In this document: in pieces, positions 6,705 through 16,522 of the stretch
Layout: each line of letters opens with the position of its first letter
How positions within the stretch are numbered: position 1 is the stretch's first letter
DNA from: Bacteroidaceae bacterium
GTDB lineage: Bacteria > Bacteroidota > Bacteroidia > Bacteroidales > Bacteroidaceae
Length of the DNA stretch: 39,117 bases
NCBI GenBank assembly: GCA_024398715.1
Contig: JAKSIP010000017.1
Location: 1 to 39,117 of the forward strand
Reading direction: 5' to 3'
The notes under the pieces: model-generated
The model's input: only the letters and a program-made list of their open reading frames with translations
What the model was told of the DNA's origin: nothing
The model's database searches: none
Position numbers and translations under genes: made by a program

Positions 6705-9206
6705 ATGAGAAACTGCTATTTATTTTTTTCTGCGCTGCTGATTACTGCCTGCACCGGTAATGCGCAAGTGACAATAGATGTGGATGCAACCCAGCTTGGT
6801 CCTGAAATAAGTCCTGTCCATTACGGACTTTTCTATGAAGATATCAATCATGCTGCCGATGGCGGTCTTTATGCCGAACTTATCAGAAACAGGTCTTTCG
6901 AAGACAATACCATGCAGCAGGATGATCTTTCAAAGACAAAGGGTGAGTACTCCCGCATCAGCAACTGGTTTGCTGTTGGAGGAGCCCAGATGAAACTTAT
7001 ACAGAAGAATCTCCTGAACAAAGTACAGCATAACGCTCTGAACGTAAAGTTTACCGCGCCTGGTGACGGCGTTCGCAACGAGGGGTTCTGGGGTATGAAT
7101 GCGGTTGCGGGCCGGAAGTATGAACTGAGTTTCTTTGCCAAAAGCGATAAGGGATTCAATGGCTCTCTTACGGCCAAGCTTGTTTCTGCCGGTGGGGAAA
7201 ATCTTGGCAGTACATCGGTTCAGGTCAAAAACTCCGGCAAGTGGACAAAGTATTCCGCAACCATTGTTGCCAGTGGAAATGACCCCAAGGCTCAATTTGT
7301 GCTATCCTCTGACTGCGCGGGCGAGTTGCAGCTCGATGTAGTTTCACTTTTCCCTCCTACATTCAAGAACCGTCCAAACGGTATGCGCCCGGACCTTGCC
7401 CAGATGCTGGCTGACATGCATCCCAAATTCCTGCGTTTTCCGGGAGGATGCTTTGTAGAGGGTCAGGGAAGTCCCGATAATGCCTTCCGCTGGAAACGTA
7501 CCATTGGTCCCATTGAGGAACGCGAGGGACATCAGAATGTCAATTGGGGATATCGTACAAGTGACGGTATAGGTTTCCATGAGTATCTGCAGCTTAGCGA
7601 GGATATCGGTGCAAAACCGCTCTATGTGGTGAATGTGGGTATCTGGCACGGCGGCTGCGATCCGTATGACAAGATTGACAGTTGGATTGAGGAATGTCTG
7701 GATGCATTGGAATATGCAAACGGTGATGTTACTACCAAATACGGCAAGTTGCGTGCACAGAACGGTCATCCTGAGCCATTCGGTCTCAAATATATTGAGA
7801 TAGGTAATGAGAACTACAACTACAACATGGATAATAACTCAGATCAGTCTGACCATTATCCGGAACGCTATATCCAGTTCTACAATGCCATCAAGGCCAG
7901 GTATCCTGATGTGACCTGCATTGGAGACGTGCAGTCCTGGAGTACGGATAATCCCAGCTGGCGCAACGTTTATCCTGTTGATATGGTTGACGAACACTAT
8001 TACCGCAATCCCAGCTGGTTTGCAGAACGGTTCAACAAGTATGACAGTTATCCGCGCAACTCACATAAGGTCTATGTTGGCGAGTATGCTGTTACAAGCC
8101 AGTTCGGTGCTATTGGAAACATGAATGCAGCACTTGGTGAGGCTGTTTTCATGATGGGTATGGAGAACAACTCCGATGTGGTTGCAATGAATTCCTATGC
8201 TCCTATTTTCGTCAATGAGAACGATGCCCGCTGGCGTCCTGACATGATCCGTTTCAACTCATATCAGAGCATGGGAACCCCATCGTATTATGTACAGAAA
8301 CTCTTTCCCAACAATATCGGTACCCGTGTAGTCAGGACAGATTGCTCATGGACTCTGAATAAACCTGAACCTGAACAGGAGGTATATATGCCTGTCAGGG
8401 TAGGTGTAGGTTCCTGGAACACCAATGTGCATTTCCGCAATCCGCAACTTATTGTGGACGGAAAGGAAGTGCCTGTCGGTGACCTGTACCAATGGAAGGC
8501 TGCCTGTGGCAACTGGACTGTTGAGAACGGCGAACTTGTGCAGCGTTCCAAACTTGAACCTGCAATAAGTGTATGCCCTCAGCAGATTACTTCAAGAAAA
8601 TATTCATACAAGGTTCAGGCCTTGAAGGAAAGCGGCATGCAGGGATTCCTGATGCTTGTGGGTTACGCCGATGAAATGAATTACCAATGGTATAACGTTG
8701 GCGGTTGGGATAATGCAATCAGCAGTGTTGAGCAGACGCTTAAAGGCAGCAAGAGCGGAATTGCTCCCCAAAAGCGTTTCAGGGTAGAGAACAACCGCTG
8801 GTACGATCTTCAGGTAGATGTGGATCAGGACAGCCTGCATTGTTATATAGATGGCAGACTTGACTTTGCCTGCAAACTCCGTAAGGGTTTCATGATGGAG
8901 GGTGTATATGCATCCACTACAATTGACGAGCCTACTAACACCATGTATGTGAAGGTTGTAAATCTTGGCGAGGGTTTTGCACCGGGTATTGTCAACCTTA
9001 AGAACTGTCAGGTTGACACCAAGACTCCGGAGTCAGTTACTCTGACAAGGTTGGCAGCTGAAAACGGCACTGACGAGAATACACTGGATAATCCCAAGTC
9101 AATTTATCCGGAGTGCATAGAAATTACACGGGGCAAATCCGCCCATAGTGTAAAGTTCGATGTTGCTCCGTTCTCAGTCAATATCCTGAAAATAGAACTG
9201 AAGTGA
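6705..9206 (+). CDS. GH51 alpha-L-arabinofuranosidase, exported
   Basis: The 833-residue enzyme should release arabinofuranose from arabinan or arabinoxylan side chains. After an export signal (residues 1-21) comes a short N-terminal strand region (GPEISPVHYGLFYEDINHAADGG), then a CBM4-like beta-sandwich insert (about 95-215). The catalytic barrel holds FLRFPGGCFVEG, the acid/base Glu369 in EIGNENY and the probable nucleophile Glu460 in VYVGEYA. The C-terminal beta-domain contains an insertion (about 590-745) that looks like a LamG/concanavalin-type sandwich. The signal contains ITAC, which fits a lipobox, but NAQ directly after could be a signal peptidase I site, so lipoprotein or soluble periplasmic are both possible. 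There is no susC/susD pair nearby, so this is a lone enzyme rather than part of a visible utilisation locus. It ends immediately before the convergent ispF. Confidence 0.92.
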   Translation: MRNCYLFFSALLITACTGNAQVTIDVDATQLGPEISPVHYGLFYEDINHAADGGLYAELIRNRSFEDNTMQQDDLSKTKGEYSRISNWFAVGGAQMKLIQKNLLNKVQHNALNVKFTAPGDGVRNEGFWGMNAVAGRKYELSFFAKSDKGFNGSLTAKLVSAGGENLGSTSVQVKNSGKWTKYSATIVASGNDPKAQFVLSSDCAGELQLDVVSLFPPTFKNRPNGMRPDLAQMLADMHPKFLRFPGGCFVEGQGSPDNAFRWKRTIGPIEEREGHQNVNWGYRTSDGIGFHEYLQLSEDIGAKPLYVVNVGIWHGGCDPYDKIDSWIEECLDALEYANGDVTTKYGKLRAQNGHPEPFGLKYIEIGNENYNYNMDNNSDQSDHYPERYIQFYNAIKARYPDVTCIGDVQSWSTDNPSWRNVYPVDMVDEHYYRNPSWFAERFNKYDSYPRNSHKVYVGEYAVTSQFGAIGNMNAALGEAVFMMGMENNSDVVAMNSYAPIFVNENDARWRPDMIRFNSYQSMGTPSYYVQKLFPNNIGTRVVRTDCSWTLNKPEPEQEVYMPVRVGVGSWNTNVHFRNPQLIVDGKEVPVGDLYQWKAACGNWTVENGELVQRSKLEPAISVCPQQITSRKYSYKVQALKESGMQGFLMLVGYADEMNYQWYNVGGWDNAISSVEQTLKGSKSGIAPQKRFRVENNRWYDLQVDVDQDSLHCYIDGRLDFACKLRKGFMMEGVYASTTIDEPTNTMYVKVVNLGEGFAPGIVNLKNCQVDTKTPESVTLTRLAAENGTDENTLDNPKSIYPECIEITRGKSAHSVKFDVAPFSVNILKIELK

Positions 9207-9680
9207 TTATTTTTCAATAAGAGCTACGGCAAGGGCAGCCATGCCCTCGCCGCGGCCTACAAATCCCAGCTTTTCGGTTGTTGTGGCTTTGATTGAGACG
9301 CAATCCTGCGGAATACCCATTATACCGGAAAGGACGTTGCACATGTCGGGAATGTGCGGGTTTATTTTGGGCTGCTGGGCCATAACGGTCACGTCAACGT
9401 TGTTTATTCTGAATCCGCATTCCGTAATCAGTCTGACGGTTTCTGCAAGCAGCAGTTTGCTGTCAATGCCTTTGTAGCGCGGGTCTGTGTCAGGAAAGTG
9501 ATAGCCTATGTCACGCAAGGCTGCTGCACCCAGGAGGGCATCGCAAAGGGCGTGTATGAGAACGTCGGCATCGGAATGCCCAAGAAGTCCCTTTTCGTAA
9601 GGAATCCTAATGCCGCCGAGCCATAACTCACGGTCTTCAACCAAACGGTGTACATCGTATCCCTGACCTATGCGTATCAT
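9207..9680 (-). CDS. ispF: 2-C-methyl-D-erythritol 2,4-cyclodiphosphate synthase
   Basis: IspF makes the cyclic diphosphate intermediate of the MEP isoprenoid pathway in the cytoplasm. The 157-residue length is standard. Metal-binding residues are present in GYDVHRL (Asp8, His10) and LLGHSDADVLIHAL (second His). The IGYHFPDTDPRYKG and DVTVMAQQPKI segments and the C-terminal IKATTTEKLGFVGRGEGMAA are family signatures. Its ATG is 2 nt after the porV stop, so the two are co-transcribed. dxs, the first enzyme of the same pathway, starts about 1.3 kb away on the other strand. Confidence 0.97.
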   Translation of the reverse strand: MIRIGQGYDVHRLVEDRELWLGGIRIPYEKGLLGHSDADVLIHALCDALLGAAALRDIGYHFPDTDPRYKGIDSKLLLAETVRLITECGFRINNVDVTVMAQQPKINPHIPDMCNVLSGIMGIPQDCVSIKATTTEKLGFVGRGEGMAALAVALIEK

Positions 9681-9682
9681 AA

Positions 9683-10876
9683 TTATCTTCTTTTATTGTT
9701 CTTTTTGAAACTTGACAGATTGAATGCCAAAGAAAAACGGAGCGTTTTGTCCAGCGGATTGCTTTGTGCCATGGAGATAAGGTATGCTATATCAATCTCA
9801 AAAACGTTCATTCTGAAACCGGCACCGATGGAGCAATACTTACGGTTACCCTTGTTCTGGTGTTCCCAATGGTATCCGCCGCGTACAAAGAACTGTTCGT
9901 TGTAGCAGTATTCAACACCTGCTCCCCAATAGATTTCCTGCAATTCCTCTTTGAAGCCGCCCGGAGCGTCGCTGAAAGACTTGAAGATACCAGATATTGA
10001 ACCAATATCGTTGTACCCGGTGGATTCCAGCCATGATGCATATTCAGATGTGTACTCATAAGTGGTTTCAGTAATGTCCGGATGTTCTTCTGCCATAAAT
10101 TGTGCATATGTGGGGCGTGTCGGAACCAGCAGCTTGTTGGCGTCAAAACTGAAAGATATGGTGTTGTATTCATCTATGGGCACCAGCAGAGAGAGTCCCA
10201 AACGCATGTTTGTAGGAATGAACTGCTGTGTACGGCCTCCATCGTAGGAAATCTTGGTACCTATGTTTGAAATGTTCAAACCCCATCCGAGCATGCAGTC
10301 GCGGCGTCCTATTCCTACATAATTGTTATGGAAAAGAGCAATGTCTGCCGAAAAGGCATTGCCGGGTGTTACATCGTCGGCATAATTGTACTGGAGGTCT
10401 GAACGGATATAGCGCAGTGCAACGGCTGCAGAGGTGTTTTTCCCGAGCAGACGCGAGTAGGCAAAATCCAGGCTCAACTCGTACGGACGGATTGTTCCAA
10501 GTTGGGCTATTACCTCTCCAAGAGAAAAATATGTAAGGGAAGCGCTCAATGCGGAATAATCGTCAATATGCCAGAATCCTGACAGATTGGCCAGATCAAT
10601 GTCTTTTACAATTTGTCTCAGCCAAGGTGTGTAATTCAGAGATACGCCAGCCTTATTCTTGGCAAAAGGATATTTTGCAGGGTTCCAGTATTGGTTGTTG
10701 GTGTCAAAATAGGGATCTGTAGCCACACCTACATCTCCAAGTCCGGCTGCGCGGGCATCGGGAGCAATTGAAAGTGATGTTACACCGGTGTGTACCGGAT
10801 TGAACATATCCTTCTGGGCATATAAACCGACCGATGCCAGTAAAAGAACGGGAAATATATATGTTTTCAATTTCAT
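9683..10876 (-). CDS. porV: PorV-type outer-membrane protein of type IX secretion
   Basis: PorV is an outer-membrane beta-barrel that carries type IX cargo from the translocon to the PorU sortase. The start is set at the Met beginning MKLKTYIFPVLLLASVGLYAQ, a clean signal peptide; the upstream in-frame ATG at 10918 lies inside the -7 box. The mature protein begins with the family hallmark TSLSIAPDARAAGLGDVGVA and PYFDTNNQYWNPAKYPF, then alternates short strands (ALSASLTYFSLGEV, VALRYIRSDL) and ends in strands rich in aromatic residues (FRMNVFEIDIAYLI). Length (397 residues) fits. ispF follows it in the same transcript. porU, often its neighbour in other Bacteroidales, is here about 13.5 kb away. 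Confidence 0.88.
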   Translation of the reverse strand: MKLKTYIFPVLLLASVGLYAQKDMFNPVHTGVTSLSIAPDARAAGLGDVGVATDPYFDTNNQYWNPAKYPFAKNKAGVSLNYTPWLRQIVKDIDLANLSGFWHIDDYSALSASLTYFSLGEVIAQLGTIRPYELSLDFAYSRLLGKNTSAAVALRYIRSDLQYNYADDVTPGNAFSADIALFHNNYVGIGRRDCMLGWGLNISNIGTKISYDGGRTQQFIPTNMRLGLSLLVPIDEYNTISFSFDANKLLVPTRPTYAQFMAEEHPDITETTYEYTSEYASWLESTGYNDIGSISGIFKSFSDAPGGFKEELQEIYWGAGVEYCYNEQFFVRGGYHWEHQNKGNRKYCSIGAGFRMNVFEIDIAYLISMAQSNPLDKTLRFSLAFNLSSFKKNNKRR

Positions 10877-10915
10877 TTTCAGTCTTACAAAAATCTGTTG
10901 GTTTATAATTAACTG

Positions 10916-10923
10916 CAAAAGTA
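10916..10923 (-). promoter_or_regulatory. -7 box for porV-ispF
   Basis: TACTTTTG on the minus strand matches TAnnTTTG and gives a leader of about 35 nt to the porV ATG at 10876. It overlaps the alternative ATG at 10918, arguing against that start. Confidence 0.55.
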
Positions 10924-10946
10924 GGTATTTATTGCAAAAAAATAGG

Positions 10947-10954
10947 TATTTTTG
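10947..10954 (+). promoter_or_regulatory. -7 box for the dxs-trkA-trkH operon
   Basis: TATTTTTG matches TAnnTTTG, ending 8 nt before the dxs ATG at 10963. The predicted transcript start lies 3-4 nt before the ATG, so the mRNA would have almost no leader. Confidence 0.5.
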
Positions 10955-10962
10955 CGGTAATA

Positions 10963-12864
10963 ATGGGACAGAGGCTGATTGATAATATTAATTCTCCGGC
11001 AGATTTGAAGAAGTTGTCCGTCAAACAACTTACGCAGGTCTGCAGTGAACTCAGGGGCATGCTCATTGACGAGCTTTCCAGAAATCCGGGGCACTTTGCA
11101 TCCAGTCTTGGCACTATAGAGCTGACGGTTGCACTGCATTATGTTTACAACCTGCCTGCTGATAAGATTCTGTGGGATGTGGGACATCAGGCATACGCGC
11201 ATAAGATTCTTACCGGTCGCAGGGACCTGTTCAATACAAATAGAAAATTCGGCGGGCTCAAGCCTTTCCCGTCTCCTGAAGAAAGTCCATTTGATGCTTT
11301 TACTGCCGGTCATGCCTCCAATTCGATATCCGCCGGATTGGGAATGTCTGTTGCTGCAGATGCCCTGCAGGGAGAAAAACAGGACCGTATTGTATCGGTG
11401 ATAGGCGATGGCGCAATGAGCGGCGGTCTTGCGTTTGAAGGTCTGAACAATGTTTCTTCCTGCCATAGCAATATGCTTATTATTCTGAATGACAACAACA
11501 TGAGCATATCGCGCAGCGTAGGTGGAATGCGTACGTATCTTACCCATCTGCAGACTTCAAAGCAATATAACTCTCTGCGCTATACTGGTGCAAAGATTCT
11601 GAAGGCTCTGGGACTTCTGACAGAAGAAAAGAGAAAACGGCTGATACGCTTCAACAATAAGATAAAAATGCGTCTGCTGCGCCAGCAGAACATATTTGAG
11701 GGTATGGACATACGTTATTTCGGAATTGTTGACGGACACGATGTCCAGAATCTGGTCCGTGTACTGACCAATATCCGAGATATGAAAGGTCCCAAGCTTC
11801 TTCATGTAAGAACGGTCAAGGGCAAGGGTTACGAGCCTGCGGAAAAAGAGGCGGCAATATGGCACGCTCCGGGATTGTTTGACACGGCAACCGGCAAACG
11901 TATAATCAACTCGAGCGATAACCAGCCGCCGCTCTATCAGGATGTGTTCGGAAATGCGTTGGCTGAACTTATGAGAATGAACAGCAGGATTGTGGGAGTG
12001 ACTCCTGCCATGCCTTTGGGATGTTCAATGAATATTGCTATGAAAGAATTTCCCGACCGTTGCTACGATGTGGGAATTGCAGAAGGTCATGCTGTAACCT
12101 TCTCTGCCGGAATGGCATCGGAAGGGCTTGTCCCATTCTGCAACATATATTCTTCTTTCCTGCAACGCGCCTACGACAATATCATTCACGATGTTGCCAT
12201 AAGTAAGCATAATGTTGTGTTCTGCATAGACCGTGCCGGTCTGGTAGGGGAGGACGGTCCTACACACCATGGCGCTTTTGACCTGGCGTTTCTCAGACCT
12301 ATTCCCAATATTATTGTTTCATCGCCCTACAATGAGCAGGAATTGCGTAATCTTATGTATACTGCCCAGCTGCCTGATCAGGGACCGTTCGTAATCAGGT
12401 ATCCGCGCGGCCGCGGTCTGGAAAGTGATTATTTGAAGCCGTTCATGCCTATTACCATAGGTACCGGACGTGTGATAAAAGACGGAGCGGATCTGGTTAT
12501 CCTGTCTCTTGGTCCTATTGGCAATATTGCCCGTATTGCAATTGAGGAATGGGAATCCTGCAACGAGGGCAAAAGCATTGCCTTATATGATATGCGTTTC
12601 CTGAAACCGATAGACAAAAAGCTGCTGGATGCTGCCGGAACCGGATTCAAACATATCATCACTATTGAAAACGGTTCAATGATTGGAGGACTGGGAAGTG
12701 CCGTAACGGAGTACATGAACCTGAATGGATACAGCGCACAGGTTCATGTTATGGGCTTGCCTGACCAGTTTGTTGAGCATGGCGCCATGCCGTTGCTTCT
12801 GAAAAAATGCAAACTGGACAAAAACGCTGTAATATCTCTTATCAATAAAATTTTGAAGTCATGA
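10963..12864 (+). CDS. dxs: 1-deoxy-D-xylulose-5-phosphate synthase
   Basis: DXS condenses pyruvate and glyceraldehyde-3-phosphate, the first step of the MEP pathway, using thiamine diphosphate. The 633-residue length is standard. The thiamine-diphosphate motif runs from [18 protein letters not shown] to [10 protein letters not shown]. Other hallmarks are [13 protein letters not shown] near the N-terminus, [10 protein letters not shown], the [17 protein letters not shown] segment with the catalytic Glu, and [18 protein letters not shown] in the pyrimidine-binding domain. It heads an operon: trkA starts 4 nt before its stop (ATGA). Because it needs thiamine diphosphate, its activity is linked metabolically to the thiamine uptake operon further along, but I see no riboswitch at dxs itself. 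Confidence 0.97.
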   Translation: MGQRLIDNINSPADLKKLSVKQLTQVCSELRGMLIDELSRNPGHFASSLGTIELTVALHYVYNLPADKILWDVGHQAYAHKILTGRRDLFNTNRKFGGLKPFPSPEESPFDAFTAGHASNSISAGLGMSVAADALQGEKQDRIVSVIGDGAMSGGLAFEGLNNVSSCHSNMLIILNDNNMSISRSVGGMRTYLTHLQTSKQYNSLRYTGAKILKALGLLTEEKRKRLIRFNNKIKMRLLRQQNIFEGMDIRYFGIVDGHDVQNLVRVLTNIRDMKGPKLLHVRTVKGKGYEPAEKEAAIWHAPGLFDTATGKRIINSSDNQPPLYQDVFGNALAELMRMNSRIVGVTPAMPLGCSMNIAMKEFPDRCYDVGIAEGHAVTFSAGMASEGLVPFCNIYSSFLQRAYDNIIHDVAISKHNVVFCIDRAGLVGEDGPTHHGAFDLAFLRPIPNIIVSSPYNEQELRNLMYTAQLPDQGPFVIRYPRGRGLESDYLKPFMPITIGTGRVIKDGADLVILSLGPIGNIARIAIEEWESCNEGKSIALYDMRFLKPIDKKLLDAAGTGFKHIITIENGSMIGGLGSAVTEYMNLNGYSAQVHVMGLPDQFVEHGAMPLLLKKCKLDKNAVISLINKILKS

Positions 12865-14198
12865 AGATAGTTATTGCTGGAGCCGGTTCCGTAGGAACCC
12901 ATTTGGCCACACTGCTTTCAGGCGAATCCCAGGATATCATTCTGCTGGATGAAAGCGAGGAGAGATTGAGCTCTCTTGAATCCAACTTTGACTTGCTGAC
13001 TGTGGTGGCATCGCCAACATCCATCAGAGATCTGGATACGGCCCAGGTTGGTACGGCCGATTTGTTCGTTGCCGTAACTCCCGATGAAAGCCGTAATATT
13101 CTTTCATGCCAGTTGGCGCATTACCTGGGTGCCAAAAAGACTGTGGCCAGAATTGACCACTACGAATTCCAGACAGCGAAAAACATGAATTTTTTCAAAT
13201 CAACCGGTATAGATTCCCTTATTTATCCCGAACTGCTTGCAGCTTTGGAGATATTGAACTGTCTTAAGTTCAGCTGGGTGCGCCAGTGGTGGGATTTCAG
13301 CGAGGGGGCATTGGTACTGATAGGCGTTAAAATCAGGGAAAATGCAGAGCTGTGCAATATTCCGCTGTGCCATCTGGGAACAGATATCCCGTATCATATT
13401 GTTGCAATCAAAAGAGATAACGAAACTCTTATCCCGTCCGGAAATGATTCTATCGAACCGGGCGATATGGTCTATTTCATGACTACCAAGCCGCAGATCC
13501 CTTATATAAGAAAGATTGCGGGCAAGCAGCAGCACTCCGATATAAAGAATGTTATGATTATGGGTGGAAGCCCCATTGCTGTCTGTACGGCATTGGAACT
13601 TTCTTCCGCTTTGGGTATCAAGATCATTGAAATTGATCGCGAAAGGTGTATGCAGCTTACGGAGAAACTGGACGATGATGTGATGATTATCAACGGAGAC
13701 GGGCGTGACCTGAGTCTTCTTGCCGCCGAGGGTCTGTCCAACACCAGTGCTTTTGTGGCTCTTACCCAGAACTCGGAAACAAATATCCTTGCCTGTCTTG
13801 CAGCAAAACGTTTCGGAGTGCCGAAAACAATAGCACAGGTAGAGAACCTGGATTATATCACTATGGCGGAACGTCTTGATATAAGCGGCGTAATCAACAA
13901 AAAGAAAATCGCCGCAAGCCATATATACCAGTTGATGCTCAATGCAGATGTTTCGAACGTGAAGTGTCTTACTTTCGCAAATGCCGATGTAGCTGAGTTT
14001 ATTGTGGCCGAGGGAGCCAAGATAACCAAGAACCTGATAAAGGATGTCCGCCTGCCGCATGGTGTTACCATTGGCGGACTGATACGCGGCGATGTTGGAA
14101 TGCTTGTAACGGGTGCGTCAAGAATTCAGGCCGGAGACCATGTGGTTGTTTTCTGTCTGGGAGGTATGATCAAAGGTATTGAACGTTATTTTACATAA
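12861..14198 (+). CDS. trkA: Trk potassium uptake, NAD-binding regulatory subunit TrkA
   Basis: TrkA is the cytoplasmic gating ring of the Trk K+ uptake system. The 445-residue protein has two tandem RCK units. The first starts [16 protein letters not shown] (Rossmann GxGxxG) and the second starts near residue 230 with [18 protein letters not shown], where the GxGxxG is degenerate (GGSPIA). Each is followed by a TrkA-C domain; [19 protein letters not shown] and [18 protein letters not shown] are the characteristic starts. It overlaps dxs by 4 nt and trkH follows within a few bases, so the three are one transcription unit. Confidence 0.95.
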   Translation: MKIVIAGAGSVGTHLATLLSGESQDIILLDESEERLSSLESNFDLLTVVASPTSIRDLDTAQVGTADLFVAVTPDESRNILSCQLAHYLGAKKTVARIDHYEFQTAKNMNFFKSTGIDSLIYPELLAALEILNCLKFSWVRQWWDFSEGALVLIGVKIRENAELCNIPLCHLGTDIPYHIVAIKRDNETLIPSGNDSIEPGDMVYFMTTKPQIPYIRKIAGKQQHSDIKNVMIMGGSPIAVCTALELSSALGIKIIEIDRERCMQLTEKLDDDVMIINGDGRDLSLLAAEGLSNTSAFVALTQNSETNILACLAAKRFGVPKTIAQVENLDYITMAERLDISGVINKKKIAASHIYQLMLNADVSNVKCLTFANADVAEFIVAEGAKITKNLIKDVRLPHGVTIGGLIRGDVGMLVTGASRIQAGDHVVVFCLGGMIKGIERYFT

Positions 14199-14202
14199 TA
14201 CA

Positions 14203-15660
14203 TTGATACATTTCAAAAGTATATATAGAATAATAGGATTCCTGCTTTTTATCGAGGCAGCTGTGCTTTTGGTTTGCGCTGCAATTCCTCTTCTGTATCG
14301 TGAGCAGGATTTTTTTGCGTTTGTATGCTCAACATTATGTACAGCCTGCGGCGGTATGGTTTTCTATATTGCAGGCAAAGGTGCCAAACATGAGTTGACC
14401 AGGCGTGACGGTTATATTGTTGTTTCCGTAATTTGGGTACTGTTTACCATATTCGGCTCATTACCTTATATAATCAGCAGAGTTGTCCCAACATATTCTG
14501 ACGCTTTTTTTGAGACCATGGCCGGATTTACCACAACCGGCGGAACTGTTATGGCCGATGTTGAGTCTCTTCCGCATGGAATACTGTTCTGGCGCAGTCT
14601 TACCCAATGGATTGGCGGTTTGGGAATAATCTTCTTTACAGTAGCGGTTCTGCCTCTGTTCGGAGTGGGAAACGATGTCCAGCTGTTTGCCGCCGAAGCG
14701 GTCGGACCTACGCGTGCCAAGATTCATCCGCGAATAGGTATAAGCGGTCGCTGGATACTGTTCATATACCTGCTGCTCACAAGCTCTGCCGCAGTTGTGT
14801 ACTGGATTTGCGGAATGAACCTGTTTGATGCCGTGAACCATGCGCTGACAACGTTGGCATCGGGAGGCTTTTCAACTAAGAATGCAAGTATTGGCGCATA
14901 TGGTTCTCCCTTATTGGAATATGCGGTGATACTATTCATGTTCATGTCCGGAATCAACTTTACGCTTCTCTATTTTCTGTTGTTCAAGGGTAAGGTGAAG
15001 GACCTTTTCCGCGATACTGAATTCAAGTTCTACTTTCTGGCAACCGTCTCAGTTTCTTTGTTGCTGACAGTTGGTATAGCATGTACTTCCCACGAACCGT
15101 TTTTTGATTCGTTACGGGACTCCCTGTTCCATGTAACCGCAATAATTACAACAACTGGATTTGCCACCACCAATTTTACACAATGGCATCCGGCCTTTGT
15201 AATGGTACTGGGATTGCTTATGTATGTGGGCTCTTGTGCGGGATCCACTTCCGGCTCAATGAAGAGTATCCGTATTGTACTGCTGTTCAAACTGTTGCGT
15301 AATGAATTCTACAGAATACTCCATCCTAATGCTATAAAACCGGTAAAAATCAACAACAAGACAATATCGTCTTCAATAAGCCAGAGCATTATGGCTTTCA
15401 CAATATTCTATGTCCTGATAATCTTTGCCGGTTGGCTTGTTTTCATTGTATTGGGAATGTCCATGAGCGATGCCTACGCAGCTACCGTATCCCTTATCGG
15501 AAACATTGGCGTAGCTACAAACGGGTTGGGAGATACAATCTCGTGGAATACGTTGACATCGGTTGCAAAAATATTCGGTTCTTTGATAATGCTTGTAGGC
15601 CGTCTTGAAATCTTCCCTGTACTTCTGCTGTTGTCAAAGGATTTCTGGAACAAAAAATAA
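14203..15660 (+). CDS. trkH: Trk potassium uptake channel subunit TrkH
   Basis: TrkH is the membrane K+ channel subunit that partners TrkA. The protein has four repeats of helix-pore loop-helix; selectivity-filter segments are visible as MAGFTTTGGTVMAD, TLASGGFSTKN, TTTGFATTNFTQW and SLIGNIGVATNG. The end, KIFGSLIMLVGRLEIFPVLLLLSKDFW, is the conserved TrkH terminus. There is no ATG at the right place. I chose a TTG at 14203, which starts the protein at IHFKSIYRIIGF, 4 nt after the trkA stop; an in-frame TTG at 14179 inside trkA would add eight residues. It is followed after 18 nt by the ATPase gene, with no terminator between. Confidence 0.93.
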   Translation: MIHFKSIYRIIGFLLFIEAAVLLVCAAIPLLYREQDFFAFVCSTLCTACGGMVFYIAGKGAKHELTRRDGYIVVSVIWVLFTIFGSLPYIISRVVPTYSDAFFETMAGFTTTGGTVMADVESLPHGILFWRSLTQWIGGLGIIFFTVAVLPLFGVGNDVQLFAAEAVGPTRAKIHPRIGISGRWILFIYLLLTSSAAVVYWICGMNLFDAVNHALTTLASGGFSTKNASIGAYGSPLLEYAVILFMFMSGINFTLLYFLLFKGKVKDLFRDTEFKFYFLATVSVSLLLTVGIACTSHEPFFDSLRDSLFHVTAIITTTGFATTNFTQWHPAFVMVLGLLMYVGSCAGSTSGSMKSIRIVLLFKLLRNEFYRILHPNAIKPVKINNKTISSSISQSIMAFTIFYVLIIFAGWLVFIVLGMSMSDAYAATVSLIGNIGVATNGLGDTISWNTLTSVAKIFGSLIMLVGRLEIFPVLLLLSKDFWNKK

Positions 15661-15678
15661 ACATTGTTACACACATTT

Positions 15679-16521
15679 ATGCGGTTGAATATGGATAATA
15701 ACAGAATCATTGCAAACAGTATTACCCGAATAGAGATCAGCTCTATGTGGGGAAAGAAACACATTGTGTGGAATCTCAGACCTGACGTCAACATATTGAG
15801 CGGCGTAAACGGTGTAGGGAAGAGCACTATTCTGAGCATGGCTGTCAAACAGTTGGAGTGTTTCAACGGCAATCTGGGAGAGACCGGTACAACTGATATA
15901 GCATTCTCTTTTGATCCGGTGAATGCGCAGTATCTCAATTACGAGGTTATTCAGAGCGTGGACCGTCCTCTAGTCAGCGGGCTTCTGAGTGAAAAAGTGA
16001 CAGATTCAAAAGTAGTAACCGAATTGGATTGGCGTATATACCAGTTGCAACGGCGTTATCTTGACTATCAGGTCAATATCGGCAACAGAACAATCAAGAT
16101 GCTTACCAGCGGTGATCCTCAGAAAGTAGCCATGGCTGCAAGTATGTCAGAAAACCGGATTCTGTTCTTTGATATCATTGATTCTCTGTTTGCGCATACC
16201 GGTAAAACCATTGTGCGGGACAGTAACGAGATTATGTTTGATCTTGATGGGGAAAGCATCTCTCCGTACAGTCTTTCTTCCGGTGAAAAGCAGATTCTGG
16301 TAATATTCATGACAATACTGGTTCAGGATAGTAAACCGTTCGTCCTTTTTATGGATGAACCGGACATTTCCCTTCATGTAGAATGGCAACAGCAGCTGAT
16401 AAGACGTATCCTTTCACTTAACAGGAATGTTCAGATAATACTTACCACCCATTCTCCTGCTGTAATTATGGACGGCTGGATTGATGCGGTGACAGAGGTT
16501 GAAGACATTACAATCCATTGA
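15679..16521 (+). CDS. Small ABC/OLD-type AAA ATPase, partner of the DUF4435 protein
   Basis: About 280 residues make a single ABC-class ATPase of the RecF/SMC-like branch with no long coiled coil. Walker A is GVNGVGKST (about residues 42-50), the signature is SLSSGEKQ, Walker B is FVLFMDEPDISLH, and the switch is TTHSPAVI. The lysine, glutamate and histidine needed for hydrolysis are all present. The next gene encodes a DUF4435 Toprim-like protein and starts 1 nt after this stop, so the two probably form a complex. This layout is like AriA-AriB of the PARIS anti-phage system, though AriA is larger as I recall it. The pair sits within 18 nt of trkH, in a housekeeping operon. ATG at 15679 is preferred over a TTG at 15664; 15691 is another option. 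The exact role is unknown. Confidence 0.8.
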   Translation: MRLNMDNNRIIANSITRIEISSMWGKKHIVWNLRPDVNILSGVNGVGKSTILSMAVKQLECFNGNLGETGTTDIAFSFDPVNAQYLNYEVIQSVDRPLVSGLLSEKVTDSKVVTELDWRIYQLQRRYLDYQVNIGNRTIKMLTSGDPQKVAMAASMSENRILFFDIIDSLFAHTGKTIVRDSNEIMFDLDGESISPYSLSSGEKQILVIFMTILVQDSKPFVLFMDEPDISLHVEWQQQLIRRILSLNRNVQIILTTHSPAVIMDGWIDAVTEVEDITIH

Positions 16522-16522
16522 T

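Noticed and set aside
13200..14060. 286-codon minus-strand frame
   Set aside because: It is antisense to trkA, which is complete with two RCK domains; the antisense product looks like reverse-frame sequence.
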